Positions 34,198-42,760 of a stretch of DNA of 64,000 bases are shown here, in pieces. Every line of letters begins with the position of its first letter. Position 1 is the first letter of the stretch. This DNA is from Acidimicrobiales bacterium (GTDB lineage: Bacteria > Actinomycetota > Acidimicrobiia > Acidimicrobiales > SHLQ01). A program made the position numbers and the translations under genes. Location: contig JAHDEJ010000008.1 of NCBI GenBank assembly GCA_020628865.1, positions 1 through 64,000 of the forward strand. The letters run 5' to 3'. The notes beneath the pieces were generated by a model. That model ran no database searches. It had not been told where the DNA came from and was given only the letters and a program-made list of their open reading frames with translations.

Positions 34198-34218
34198 GGT
34201 TGTGCAGGTCGCACAACC
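34198..34218. promoter_or_regulatory. Inverted repeat before the second DUF917 gene
   Basis: GGTTGTGC (34198-34205) and GCACAACC (34211-34218) are perfect 8-bp arms with a 5-nt gap, in the 94-nt space between the PucR stop and the DUF917 start. It lacks a T-tract, so an operator (possibly for the adjacent PucR regulator) is at least as likely as a terminator. Confidence 0.5.
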
Positions 34219-34227
34219 GCCCCTCGT

Positions 34228-35793
34228 TCAGCGGTTCATTCGTAGGACGCGACAGGCAAGTTGGAGCGAGAGTCGGGTTTCCGGGTCGTCGAGTCGTGCA
34301 TCGAGCACACCACCGATCTTCCGAATGCGGTTGGCGACGGTGTTGCGGTGAATCTCGAGCTGGCGAGCGGCGTCGCTGGTCGAGCACGAGCAGTCCAGGT
34401 ACACCTCGAGCGTGCGAAGCAACTGATCGTCGTGGTCGATCTCGATGACGGGATCCAGGACGGATCGGGCGTAGCGGGCGAAGTCATCCGAACTGAACCA
34501 GCCCATGAGCACCCGCTGGACGCCGAGCTGATCGATGTGGGCCGCGCCCGACCGTTCCCCGGTCCGGGCGTTGGCGATCATCGCCGCCTCGTGCGCCTCG
34601 GCGAGCGTGCGCCGCAAGCCTTCGAGGTCGGCGTGCGGCCGGCCGATGCCGGCGTGCGCAACCAGCCCGGAGTGGGCGCCCACGAACGACTCGAGCACTT
34701 CACCCACCCGCCGGACCATCGACCCGTAGCTCTCGACCGCGGGCTCGGTCGACTCGGTGACCCAACCGCTCCACCCATCGTTCCGTTCGACCAGCGGTCC
34801 GTCGAGATCGAGCTCCCGCAAGCGGCTGCGCATCTCCGCATGCAGTTCGACGATCCGGGCGGCGTCGGCACCGCGAAGCTTGATGTGGATCCCGGTGTTC
34901 CAACCGACGGCACCCCAACCGAGCTCGTGCAGCTGATGGTGGATGTCACGCTCGACCATCTCGCTCGAATCCAAAATGGTGTTCAGCACAGCGATCCGGC
35001 GGCGGGCATCGCTCTCGGCCCGAACTCGGCCGGTCGCCAACAGGGCGGTCAAGTACCAACCACCGATCTGGAGCATCGTCCGCAGGAGGCGTTGGGCACC
35101 GTCCGAACCGTTCGACTCAGCGAGGAGCCAATACGACGGTTCCTCTCCCGGAGCGAGAACGAGCGTCGTACTGTGCAGCGCGTCCGGGAGCGAATGGTCG
35201 ATGCTGTAGGCACCGGCCTCTGCCAGCCGCCGACCTCTCAGGTCGATCGACGTGCCGGCTATGTGGTCGTGGCTGCGTCCCACCAGCTCGACCGCGGTTG
35301 CGCTCAGCCCGGCGATGAGCTCGACCACCTCGTCGACCCCCGACATCCGCATGGCATCGATGCGGATCATCAGGTCGTTGATGATCGATGCCTGCTCGAC
35401 GTCGGCGGCCCACAACGACGCCCGCAAGCGATGGACGAGTTCCATCGTGTCGGCCTCGTCGATCGCGAGCAGCGGGAGGCCGAACCGGCTCGCCAGCCGG
35501 CGCGGGCCGAGGCCGATCTCGAACGAGTGGTTGGCGAGGATGAGGGCGGCCGCCTCGGCGTCGGCGCAGACCCGAAGCGCGATGTCGAGCTGGTAGAGAT
35601 GCTCGCCGATGGTCGACGCGTCCAGCACCACGATCTCCCCGGCGTTCGGCGCGCTCGACTTGTCGACGACCGTTCGGAGCACGATCTCGGTGATCTTGGT
35701 GCCGAGCCCTTCCTCCCCACCGATCAGCTCAGCCGACGAGAGCGATGGAGAGGTGAGGAGTTGCCCCACGGTGGCGGGACGATCGGCGGCCAT
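34228..35793 (-). CDS. PucR family transcriptional regulator
   Basis: 521 aa, ATG at 35793. The N-terminal PucR domain begins ATVGQLLTSPSLSSAELIGG and contains ILRTVVDKSSAPNAGEIVVL-like sequence (residues about 30-60). The C-terminus carries the PucR-type helix-turn-helix: LLRTLEVYLDCSCSTSDAARQLEIHRNTVANRIRKI, of which the last 20 residues are the recognition part. PucR regulators control purine, hydantoin and other nitrogen-compound catabolism. It sits in the middle of the block it probably regulates, with 22 nt to the SnoaL-like gene upstream. Confidence 0.85.
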   Translation of the reverse strand: MAADRPATVGQLLTSPSLSSAELIGGEEGLGTKITEIVLRTVVDKSSAPNAGEIVVLDASTIGEHLYQLDIALRVCADAEAAALILANHSFEIGLGPRRLASRFGLPLLAIDEADTMELVHRLRASLWAADVEQASIINDLMIRIDAMRMSGVDEVVELIAGLSATAVELVGRSHDHIAGTSIDLRGRRLAEAGAYSIDHSLPDALHSTTLVLAPGEEPSYWLLAESNGSDGAQRLLRTMLQIGGWYLTALLATGRVRAESDARRRIAVLNTILDSSEMVERDIHHQLHELGWGAVGWNTGIHIKLRGADAARIVELHAEMRSRLRELDLDGPLVERNDGWSGWVTESTEPAVESYGSMVRRVGEVLESFVGAHSGLVAHAGIGRPHADLEGLRRTLAEAHEAAMIANARTGERSGAAHIDQLGVQRVLMGWFSSDDFARYARSVLDPVIEIDHDDQLLRTLEVYLDCSCSTSDAARQLEIHRNTVANRIRKIGGVLDARLDDPETRLSLQLACRVLRMNR

Positions 35794-35815
35794 CGCTCGA
35801 CGGTAGCTGTCCGGC

Positions 35816-36214
35816 TCAGGCCTCGTCAGATGGAGCTGCGTCGAGGAGCCTCTGGATCGCCTGCGGGTCGGTGTAGAGCCGGGCCGTGGCCATCGCACCG
35901 TCCTGGACCTCGACGATCGAGCAACCGATGACGGACAACGGCGCCAATCCGTTCGTTGGGTCGCCGGGCGCTGCCATCTCCCACTCGGCGACGACGGTCG
36001 AGCCCTCGTGGAACACGTTGTGCAGCAGCCGGCGGTAGTCGGGATACCGCTCGAGCAGCCGTCGGGTGGCCTCGGCATCTTCGTCCCGGTCAGCGAGCTG
36101 AGCGGCACCGTTGACGGTCACCGTGAGTCCGGGCGCGAGGCATGCCGCCATCGCATCGACATCTCTGGCGTTTTCGGCCTCGATGTAGGAACGGTAGAGC
36201 TCGGTGGGAGTCAT
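35816..36214 (-). CDS. SnoaL-like / NTF2-like protein
   Basis: 132 aa. The ATG at 36214 overlaps the dipeptidase stop (ATGA). The pattern LYRSYIEAENARDVDAMAAC with a later LLERYPDYRRLLHNVFHEG and VVAEWEMAA is typical of the small cone-shaped NTF2-like fold that includes SnoaL cyclases, limonene-1,2-epoxide hydrolase and many ligand-binding proteins. No catalytic set is certain. It could be an isomerase, hydratase or accessory protein for the pathway. Confidence 0.65.
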   Translation of the reverse strand: MTPTELYRSYIEAENARDVDAMAACLAPGLTVTVNGAAQLADRDEDAEATRRLLERYPDYRRLLHNVFHEGSTVVAEWEMAAPGDPTNGLAPLSVIGCSIVEVQDGAMATARLYTDPQAIQRLLDAAPSDEA

Positions 36215-37221
36215 CACGGGTCCTCGGGAAGGTTGTCTCGAAAGAACTGGATCATGTTCCCACCTGTGATCGCTTCGGCCTGCACGTCGCCGAGACGCGC
36301 GACCAGCTCATCGGCCAGTTCCGGGTAGTGGGGCGGTGCCTTGAAGTTCTCGATCATGGAGAGATCTTCACGGCGAACGAGGAGCTGCCGGCCGAGGATC
36401 GGGTCGACCTGGGCAACCAGGTCGTCGATGAAGTCCGCGCCGATGGCCACACGATCGCCGCCGGCAACCGAGATCGCATGCTCCACGTGATCGACGAACC
36501 GATCGATCGACGGGTCGACGCTGGAGATGAACGGACCGAATGCGTTCATGCCCACGAATCCGCCCGAGTCCGCCACGGCAGCGATCTGCTCGTCGGTGAG
36601 ATTGCGAGGATGCTCACAGATGGCCCGGCAGGACGAATGGCTGGCGATGTAGGGCGCGGATGCGATCTCGGACAGGTGTGCGACCCCCGGCGCAGACAGG
36701 TGACTGATGTCCACGAGCATGCCCACACGATTCATTTCTGCGACGGCTTCGACACCGAGCGACGTGAGCCTCCCGTGGGTCGCTGTCTCAGCGATGCCGT
36801 CGGCCATGAGTGTCCGCCGGTTCCACGTCAGCGAGGCCAGTCGCACTCCGAGCCGCCAAAAGGTCTCGAACATGGAGATCGAGGAGCCGATCGGCTCCGC
36901 ACCCTCTATCGCCAGGATGAGGGCGATCCTCCCGCTGTTGATCACGTCGTCGAGCTCCCCCGCCTCCTCGACGATGGCCACGTCGGCAGCGTGCACGGTT
37001 GCGATCTCGCGAGCAAGCGAGATGATCTCGAGCGTGCGGCGGAGCGCTCCCTCGCCGACGAACTGCTCCTCGGTGAAGATCGGCAGGACCTGCAACACGA
37101 CACCGCCGGCTCGGAGTGCCGGCAGCCAGTTGTCGCCGAACGGATCGACTCGTCCCCGTTCGTGCTGGTGTTTGCACGCCAGCAGGAGGTCATTGTGCGA
37201 GTCAGCGATCCGCAGCGGCAC
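36214..37221 (-). CDS. M19 (renal/membrane) dipeptidase family protein with complete metal site
   Basis: 335 aa, GTG at 37221, 12 nt after the upstream HyuA-like stop. The binuclear zinc ligands of the family are all in place: DSHND (His9, Asp11), IEG (Glu106), DISH (His174), IASHS (His195), with the substrate Arg in HPRN (Arg206) and Asp263 in GADF. M19 enzymes cleave dipeptides and some beta-lactam-like or cyclic amide bonds, often with D-residues. Beside hydantoinase-type genes it may cut the linear product of ring opening (inference). Cytoplasmic: no signal peptide is visible. Confidence 0.87.
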   Translation of the reverse strand: MPLRIADSHNDLLLACKHQHERGRVDPFGDNWLPALRAGGVVLQVLPIFTEEQFVGEGALRRTLEIISLAREIATVHAADVAIVEEAGELDDVINSGRIALILAIEGAEPIGSSISMFETFWRLGVRLASLTWNRRTLMADGIAETATHGRLTSLGVEAVAEMNRVGMLVDISHLSAPGVAHLSEIASAPYIASHSSCRAICEHPRNLTDEQIAAVADSGGFVGMNAFGPFISSVDPSIDRFVDHVEHAISVAGGDRVAIGADFIDDLVAQVDPILGRQLLVRREDLSMIENFKAPPHYPELADELVARLGDVQAEAITGGNMIQFFRDNLPEDP

Positions 37222-37233
37222 CGGCGAACTGCC

Positions 37234-38808
37234 TCAGGCGAGCGGGCCGGCGGCCTTGACCATGACGCGGCACCCGCCACCCGGAACATACGTCATCGGT
37301 ATCTCGGTCACCGCGGTGATCCGGATCTCTTCCGGGTCGGCCCCGGCGCGGACCGCTGCGTTCACGGCGAGGTCTCGTGCGTCTGCGATGCAGTCATCTC
37401 GCCCGTCCGTGTCATAGCTGTAGACCCGGTCGACCGTGCCGGAGGCCTCCGCGATGCACGCACCGTACGCATTGGCGATGGCGAAATTCTCAGGCCGCAG
37501 GACCGCGGATACGCCGGCGATGTCGTCGGAGACAAGATGGGCGCCGCCGCCCACAGCGAGGAGCGGCACCTCGTCCCGGCTGGACTTCATGCGTTCCGTC
37601 ATGATCATCACCTGCTCGTCGACCCAGGCCAGCGAATCGATGACGAGGGACTCGTCGAGGTCCTCGACCAGTCGGGCATCGCCGAATGTGCGGAGCCGGC
37701 CGGCCGCCAGCGAAATATCGGACAGCGTGAGCGTCGAGCCGCCCATGCAGCGGGCCTCGGTTGCGACTGCATAGCCGACCGAGTCGGGCCCGACGACAAG
37801 GCTGTCACCGTTGCCCGCTCGGGCGTCCCGGACGACGGTTCCTCCGCCAAGCCCGATCGAGATCAGGTCGGGCATCCGGAAATTGGTCCGTACGCCGCCG
37901 ACCTCGACCGCCGCCGATGACTCACGGGGAAACCCGTCGACGAGGATGCCGGCGTCGGCGGACGTACCTCCGATGTCGATCACGACCGCATCGTTCACCC
38001 CAGCCAACGCACACGCACCCCGCATGGAATTGGTGGGCCCCGACCCGAGCGTCAGGACAGGAAACCGTCCGGCATGGGCTGCCGTCATCAACGTGCCGTC
38101 GTTCTGGGTCAGAAACGCGTCGACCTCGAGATCGTGGGCCGAGAGCGCGGCCTCGAAACCTTCGACGACACTCGTGGCAACGCTGAGAAGTGCGGCATTG
38201 AGAATCGTCGCGTTCTCGCGTTCGAGCAGGCCGAGCGATCCCACCTGATGACTCAACGACACGGCGATCTCAGGCCCGAGCTCCGCCCGGAGCAATTCGA
38301 ACGCTCGCAGTTCGTGGTCGTTCGACGCGGGGCTGAACGCCGCCGAAACCGCAATGGCGTTGCAGCCGGCCTCGATCGCGTCGCCGGCAAATCGTTTCAC
38401 CGCCTCGTCATCGAGTGGGGCAATCTCCTGACCGGTGTATTCGTTTCCGCCTTCGATGATCGCTGCGGCGCCGAGCACGAGGTTGCGAATGTCGTCGGGC
38501 CAGGCGGCGCCCGACCGGACGCCGAACGAGGACGGTGCAGCCAGGCGCAGGACGCCGACTTTGTCGAGCTCACGTCGCTGGATGATGGCGTTCGCAGGGT
38601 GGGTGGTTCCGAGCATCGCCTTCGTGATTCGGGACGTGTCGACGTCCGGCAGCACGGCATCGAGAGCAGCCCGGATGCCGTCGATCGGTGCGGGCGTCGT
38701 GGCGACCTTCACCTTCGAAAGGACGGCGCCGGCGTCGTCGATCACTACGGCATCTGTGTTGGTCCCGCCGACATCGACGCCGATCCGCAGCGCATTCTCC
38801 GTCTTCAT
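37234..38808 (-). CDS. Short HyuA-like hydantoinase/oxoprolinase protein, paralogue 1
   Basis: 524 aa. The ATG at 38808 overlaps the DUF917 stop (ATGA at 38805-38808). Motifs: LRIGVDVGGTNTDAVVID, LGTTHPANAIIQRREL, VGSLGLLERENATILN, GTLMTAAHAGRFPVLTLGSG, DIGGTSADAGIL, GGVRTNFRMPDLISIGLGGG. These align closely with the paralogue at 31517-33070, by eye near half identical. Like that protein it is short of the usual HyuA C-terminal domain and is paired with a DUF917 protein. It ends 12 nt before the dipeptidase gene. Confidence 0.85.
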   Translation of the reverse strand: MKTENALRIGVDVGGTNTDAVVIDDAGAVLSKVKVATTPAPIDGIRAALDAVLPDVDTSRITKAMLGTTHPANAIIQRRELDKVGVLRLAAPSSFGVRSGAAWPDDIRNLVLGAAAIIEGGNEYTGQEIAPLDDEAVKRFAGDAIEAGCNAIAVSAAFSPASNDHELRAFELLRAELGPEIAVSLSHQVGSLGLLERENATILNAALLSVATSVVEGFEAALSAHDLEVDAFLTQNDGTLMTAAHAGRFPVLTLGSGPTNSMRGACALAGVNDAVVIDIGGTSADAGILVDGFPRESSAAVEVGGVRTNFRMPDLISIGLGGGTVVRDARAGNGDSLVVGPDSVGYAVATEARCMGGSTLTLSDISLAAGRLRTFGDARLVEDLDESLVIDSLAWVDEQVMIMTERMKSSRDEVPLLAVGGGAHLVSDDIAGVSAVLRPENFAIANAYGACIAEASGTVDRVYSYDTDGRDDCIADARDLAVNAAVRAGADPEEIRITAVTEIPMTYVPGGGCRVMVKAAGPLA

Positions 38809-39872
38809 GCGTCCAGCTCCACGTAGTCGATCTCGTATCCGAATGCCGCCGGCCCGACGAGCTCGAGCATGCCGTCGCGATGCCACTCAGGGGCGCAGGG
38901 CATGCCGATCACCACGGCCCGGTTCCCGTAAGCGACGCTTTCCGTGGTCAATGGCTCGAGCGTTTCGTGGTCCAGCAGACAGATCAGGTTCGGCGTCGTG
39001 ATCACTGCCTCTCCGTCGAGGAAGGCGATCAGATTCTCGTTCTGCACTTCCACTCGCATGGTGCTGTCCGAGCCATGCAGGTCCTCGAGGATCACGGTCG
39101 ACTTGGCGAAGCCGTCGGTCGTACGCCGATCGAGATCGACGACCTTGCCGGTGAAGAACTCTCTCGACCCGGTTTCGGAGAGGAAGTGATCCCACGCGCC
39201 GTCCTCACCTGTCTGCGCCGCCTGAAGGAGCTTTCCGATGTTGGCACAATACGTGAGCGAGCCGTGGATGGCGTTGTCGACGAGTGTGCCTGCCGTCATC
39301 GGGTAGCAGCTGATCGAGTTGGCGAGGCCGAGCTGGATCACAGCTGAGCGAGCGAGCGACTCGGCGATCTGGTTGGTCGTCGTCTCGAAGACGCACTGGT
39401 TGCCCTTCTCGTCGGCGATCGACAACGGACCAGCCGAGATTCCGGCGAGCGTGAAGACCGTCATCTCGATCTGGGGGAATGCTCGACGCATGCCGTCGCA
39501 GTTGACGATCGGGAGGCCCATCTCTGCGGCAGTGGCGATCGGGAGCAGGGTGTTGAGCCCGCCGATCTCGATCGCCATGATCGCTGCCGGTTCTCGCCCG
39601 AGATACGACGAGAGCGCCTTCACTGATCCGACGAACTCCGTGCCCGCAGGGATCTTCTCGAGGATCACCGTTGGTGCTCCGATGATGGCGGTGGTCAACA
39701 CGAGGTCGTCGGGATCCAGGTCCGCGGCGTTGATGACCGGAACCGGGCCGTACTCCTCGAGTGCCTGGTGTGCGACGAGCTTCGCGATGTAGGGATCGCC
39801 TCCGCCGCCGGTGCCGAGCAACGTGGCCCCGAGGGTGATCGCCTCGATGTCGTCCACGGTCAGTTCGTTCAT
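38805..39872 (-). CDS. DUF917 family protein, paralogue 1
   Basis: 355 aa, ATG at 39872. It has the family's LGATLLGTGGGGDPYIAKLV, IIGAPTVILEKIP, GLNTLLPIATAAEMGLPIVNCDG, RRAFPQIEMTVFTLAG and a C-terminal GMPCAPEWHRDG. The same landmarks occur in paralogue 2 at 33063-34133. First gene of the 12-gene block: upstream lie 266 nt without a gene, which must hold the block's promoter. The stop overlaps the short HyuA-like start by 4 nt. Confidence 0.85.
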   Translation of the reverse strand: MNELTVDDIEAITLGATLLGTGGGGDPYIAKLVAHQALEEYGPVPVINAADLDPDDLVLTTAIIGAPTVILEKIPAGTEFVGSVKALSSYLGREPAAIMAIEIGGLNTLLPIATAAEMGLPIVNCDGMRRAFPQIEMTVFTLAGISAGPLSIADEKGNQCVFETTTNQIAESLARSAVIQLGLANSISCYPMTAGTLVDNAIHGSLTYCANIGKLLQAAQTGEDGAWDHFLSETGSREFFTGKVVDLDRRTTDGFAKSTVILEDLHGSDSTMRVEVQNENLIAFLDGEAVITTPNLICLLDHETLEPLTTESVAYGNRAVVIGMPCAPEWHRDGMLELVGPAAFGYEIDYVELDA

Positions 39873-40138
39873 GTCAGCCTCGCTTCTGAGCAGCGCCGTC
39901 GTCTGGGCATGCGCAGGCCGCACGCGGGAGTCGAGCGTGGCACGGGGGACGGTCATCACCCGGATGCTGGTGTCTGCGGCGACCCTACGCACCATCCGGC
40001 GCCCGATCGATAGGCACCTCGCACAGGTCACCACACCAACGTGTGCCATGTGCTGCGAGTTCGGCCGCTCGGCGAGCGGTGGGCCCCTACGTCCACAGGT
40101 AGGTGCAGGTTCGAGCGGAACACGGCCACACTCGTCGC

Positions 40139-40549
40139 ATGGATTCACCGGATTCCTGCACCGTCCGGCGCACGGCGTACGAACGCCACATGTGGTTGTT
40201 CGCCGTCGCCTTCGCCCTGTTGGCCAGTCACGAGCTCGACGCCATGATCCGCCAGGAATGGCGACTGCTGCCCGGTTTCGGCGGCCTGACCGACGCGATC
40301 GCAGCCGACGCATTCAACCTCCTCCACGTGCCGTTGTTCACGTTGATCCTCATGGGCGTCATGTCGACGTCCCGCTCCGTTCGAGTGCGCACTTCGGTGG
40401 GCGTCGAACTCTTCCTGCTCTGCCATGCGATTGCGCACACCGTGCTGCGCGGCGCCGAGAACTATCGCTTCGAAGCTCCCGTCGAGACCATCACCATCTA
40501 CGGGTCAGCCGCGGTCGCAGCGCTCCATTTCTCGCTCTGGCGCCGATAG
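40139..40549 (+). CDS. DUF6713-like small membrane protein
   Basis: 136 aa, ATG at 40139. Four hydrophobic segments are visible (MWLFAVAFALL, FNLLHVPLFTLILMGV, VELFLLCHAIAHTVL, IYGSAAVAALHFSLW). The motif SHELDAMIRQEWRLLPGF, an HELD...EWR..P pattern, is characteristic of a small family of bacterial membrane proteins of unknown function (DUF6713). Conserved His residues in the later helices (LLHVP, CHAIAH, LHF) are also typical of HXXEE-like proteins. Divergent from the DUF917 block. I would not assign a function. Confidence 0.6.
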   Translation: MDSPDSCTVRRTAYERHMWLFAVAFALLASHELDAMIRQEWRLLPGFGGLTDAIAADAFNLLHVPLFTLILMGVMSTSRSVRVRTSVGVELFLLCHAIAHTVLRGAENYRFEAPVETITIYGSAAVAALHFSLWRR

Positions 40550-40758
40550 CCACCGCTGCTCCTATCGACCGGCGACCAATCGGCTCTGCCAGCGTGTTGC
40601 GCGATGCGTGGTGGTACGGCCTCGGGGTTCGGATCATTCCCGGCGCGACGAGGTTCGACGTCTCCGGACTCGCAGCTGCGATCGAACGCCAGACAACAAC
40701 CAGAGAGGCACGGCGCTTGGCGATGGCACTGACAATCCGGCGTGATTAGCCTCTCGTG

Positions 40759-41895
40759 ATGGTCCAACACATGCGGGAAGTCGTCATCAGCGGATCCGGA
40801 GTGTTCACGCCTTCGGACGTCGTCACGAACGAAGAGCTCGTCGAGGTCTTCAACGCCTACGCCGACAAGCAGAACGCCCTGAACGCGGAGGCCATCGATG
40901 CCGGCGAGATGGAACCGATCCCCCACTCCAACGTCGAGTTCATCTTCAAGGCGTCCGGCATCGAGCGCCGCCATGTGATGGACAAGTCCGGCGTGTTGGA
41001 TCCCGACGTGATGCACCCGCTCCTGCGCGAACGCGGGGACGACGAGCCCGGAATCATGACCGAGATGGCCATCGACGCCGCCCGGCAGGCGATGGCCCAG
41101 GCGGGAGTCGAACCCAGCCAGGTCGACGCCGTCATCTGCGCCGCATCCAACCACGAGCGCGCCTACCCGGCCATCGCCATCGAGGTGCAGGAGGCGCTCG
41201 GCATCGGCGGGTTCGGTTTCGACATGAACGTCGCCTGCTCGTCCGCCACCTTCGCGATGCAGAACGCAACGGACATGATTCGATCTGGCTCCGTCGACTG
41301 CGTCCTCATGGTCAACCCCGAAATCTGCTCCGGGCACCTCGAGTGGCGGGATCGAGACTGCCACTTCATTTTCGGCGACGTCTGCACGGCGGTCATCCTG
41401 CAAGCCAAGGAGCTGGCCACCTCAAACGATCAGTTCGAAATTCTCTCCACCAAGCTGCTGACCCAGTTCTCGAACAACATCCGCAACAACAACGGCTTCC
41501 TCCGCCGCTCTCGCCCCGACGGGCTCGACGACCGACGCGACATGCAGTTCATGCAGAACGGCCGGCAGGTCTTCAAGCAGGTCGTGCCGATGGTGTCGGA
41601 CATGGTGGTCGAGCACTGCCAGGACGAAGGCGTCGACCCCACGGCACTGAAGCGCATGTGGCTCCACCAGGCGAACAAGTCCATGAACGACTTCATCGGC
41701 AAGCGCGTGCTGGGCCGCGTTCCCGAACCCGCCGAGCAGCCGAACATCCTCCAGGAGTACGCAAACACGTCCTCGGCCGGGTCGATCATCGCCTTCTCCC
41801 AGCACCACGACGACATGGAGCCCGGCGACCTCGGCATCATCTGCTCGTTCGGCGCCGGCTATTCGGTCGGCAACGTCATCGTGAAGCGCCTGTAG
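40759..41895 (+). CDS. Beta-ketoacyl-ACP synthase III family protein (FabH-like)
   Basis: 378 aa, ATG at 40759 (a GTG at 40756 is also in frame). The thiolase-fold catalytic triad is visible: Cys160 in DMNVACSSATF, His303 in WLHQANKSMND and Asn336 in NTSSAGS. DVICAASNHERAYPAIAIEVQ-type sequence (residues about 123-143) fits FabH-like condensing enzymes. An insertion near residues 30-70 makes it longer than FabH (about 320 aa), so a role in a specialised acyl or olefin pathway is possible. It starts fatty-acid-like chains by condensing an acyl-CoA with malonyl-ACP. The 209-nt gap before it shows no other gene. Confidence 0.85.
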   Translation: MVQHMREVVISGSGVFTPSDVVTNEELVEVFNAYADKQNALNAEAIDAGEMEPIPHSNVEFIFKASGIERRHVMDKSGVLDPDVMHPLLRERGDDEPGIMTEMAIDAARQAMAQAGVEPSQVDAVICAASNHERAYPAIAIEVQEALGIGGFGFDMNVACSSATFAMQNATDMIRSGSVDCVLMVNPEICSGHLEWRDRDCHFIFGDVCTAVILQAKELATSNDQFEILSTKLLTQFSNNIRNNNGFLRRSRPDGLDDRRDMQFMQNGRQVFKQVVPMVSDMVVEHCQDEGVDPTALKRMWLHQANKSMNDFIGKRVLGRVPEPAEQPNILQEYANTSSAGSIIAFSQHHDDMEPGDLGIICSFGAGYSVGNVIVKRL

Positions 41896-41905
41896 CGACC
41901 CACGC

Positions 41906-42508
41906 ATGGCCCTCGACCTCCTGACGCAGCGTCTCCGAGACGAGATGAAGGGCCGAGCGAAGCCGCTGTTCGTCGGCATCGACGGCAGGAGCGGCGCGGG
42001 AAAGTCGACCCTCGCATCAGCGGTGGCCGACGAGCTCGGCCGCGCCGTCGTTGCCGTGATCGAGGGCGACGCCTTCTACTCCGGCGGCACGGGCGAGGCG
42101 TGGGACAGCCGGTCGGCGGAGGAGAAGGCGGCGAACGTGATCAACTGGCGGCGACAGGTCGATGTGCTCGCCGAGCTGCGGGCCAACGGTCGGGCCGAGT
42201 GGTTACCATTCGATTGGGAAGCGAGCAACTGGGACAGCGAACCCGCTCCCCTGTCGGACGAGGTGGTGTCCACGGAGTCTCGGCCGATCGTCATCCTCGA
42301 GGGCGCGTACTCGTGCCGCCCGGAGCTCCAACCGTCACTCGACCTGACGGTCCTCCTCGACCCGGCGAGCGAGGTGCGGCGAGCCCAGCTGCTCGCCCGA
42401 GAAGGTGACCAGTACCGATCTGCATGGGAACACCGATGGTCCGAAGCCGAGGATCACTACTTCTCGATCATCATGCCGAGAGACCGATTCGACCTCGTCC
42501 TTCCCTGA
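41906..42508 (+). CDS. Uridine kinase-like P-loop kinase
   Basis: 200 aa, ATG at 41906, ten nt after the condensing enzyme. The P-loop is GIDGRSGAGKST; VIEGDAFYSGG holds the acidic substrate-binding site; IVILEGAYSCRPEL is the Walker-B-like strand; ASEVRRAQLLAREGDQY is the lid. The pattern fits the uridine kinase/phosphoribulokinase-like group. Probably cytoplasmic phosphorylation of a nucleoside or similar small alcohol; the exact substrate is not evident. Its last 50 nt overlap the MFS remnant on the opposite strand. Confidence 0.75.
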   Translation: MALDLLTQRLRDEMKGRAKPLFVGIDGRSGAGKSTLASAVADELGRAVVAVIEGDAFYSGGTGEAWDSRSAEEKAANVINWRRQVDVLAELRANGRAEWLPFDWEASNWDSEPAPLSDEVVSTESRPIVILEGAYSCRPELQPSLDLTVLLDPASEVRRAQLLAREGDQYRSAWEHRWSEAEDHYFSIIMPRDRFDLVLP

Positions 42509-42717
42509 CGAACCTCAGCCCCGGACGACACCTCGGTCGGCTCGCTCGCCACGGCGGCCTCCGCTCCACGACTCGGGTCGCCGACCACGGTGACCAGTAC
42601 GACCAGGAGCACGATCGAGAAGACCGCGCTCAGAGCGTGCGGTGCACCCGTTGCCCATTCGGCGAACAGGTAACCGCCGAGCAGCGGGCCGATGACCGTC
42701 ACGGCCCCCGCCTTCGA
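42457..42717 (-). pseudogene. Remnant of an MFS transporter C-terminus
   Basis: The minus-strand frame bounded by TAG at 42718-42720 encodes VTVIGPLLGGYLFAEWATG followed by HALSAVFSIVLLVVLVTVVG, which resembles a terminal helix pair of a major facilitator transporter, then a hydrophilic tail. Nothing upstream continues the protein: the next 40 nt are in other frames and then the HELAH-protein gene ends at 42761. It also overlaps the end of the kinase gene. The simplest reading is a deletion remnant; a genuine 80-aa membrane peptide is the alternative. Confidence 0.4.
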
Positions 42718-42760
42718 CTACGCACTGGAACGGACGTTGGGTCCCGTACCGATCTCGGTC

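Noticed and set aside
38805-40313. Extended DUF917 protein starting near 40313
   Set aside because: The region upstream of 39872 has no family similarity and is rich in Arg and Cys. The ATG at 39872 starts the recognised domain.
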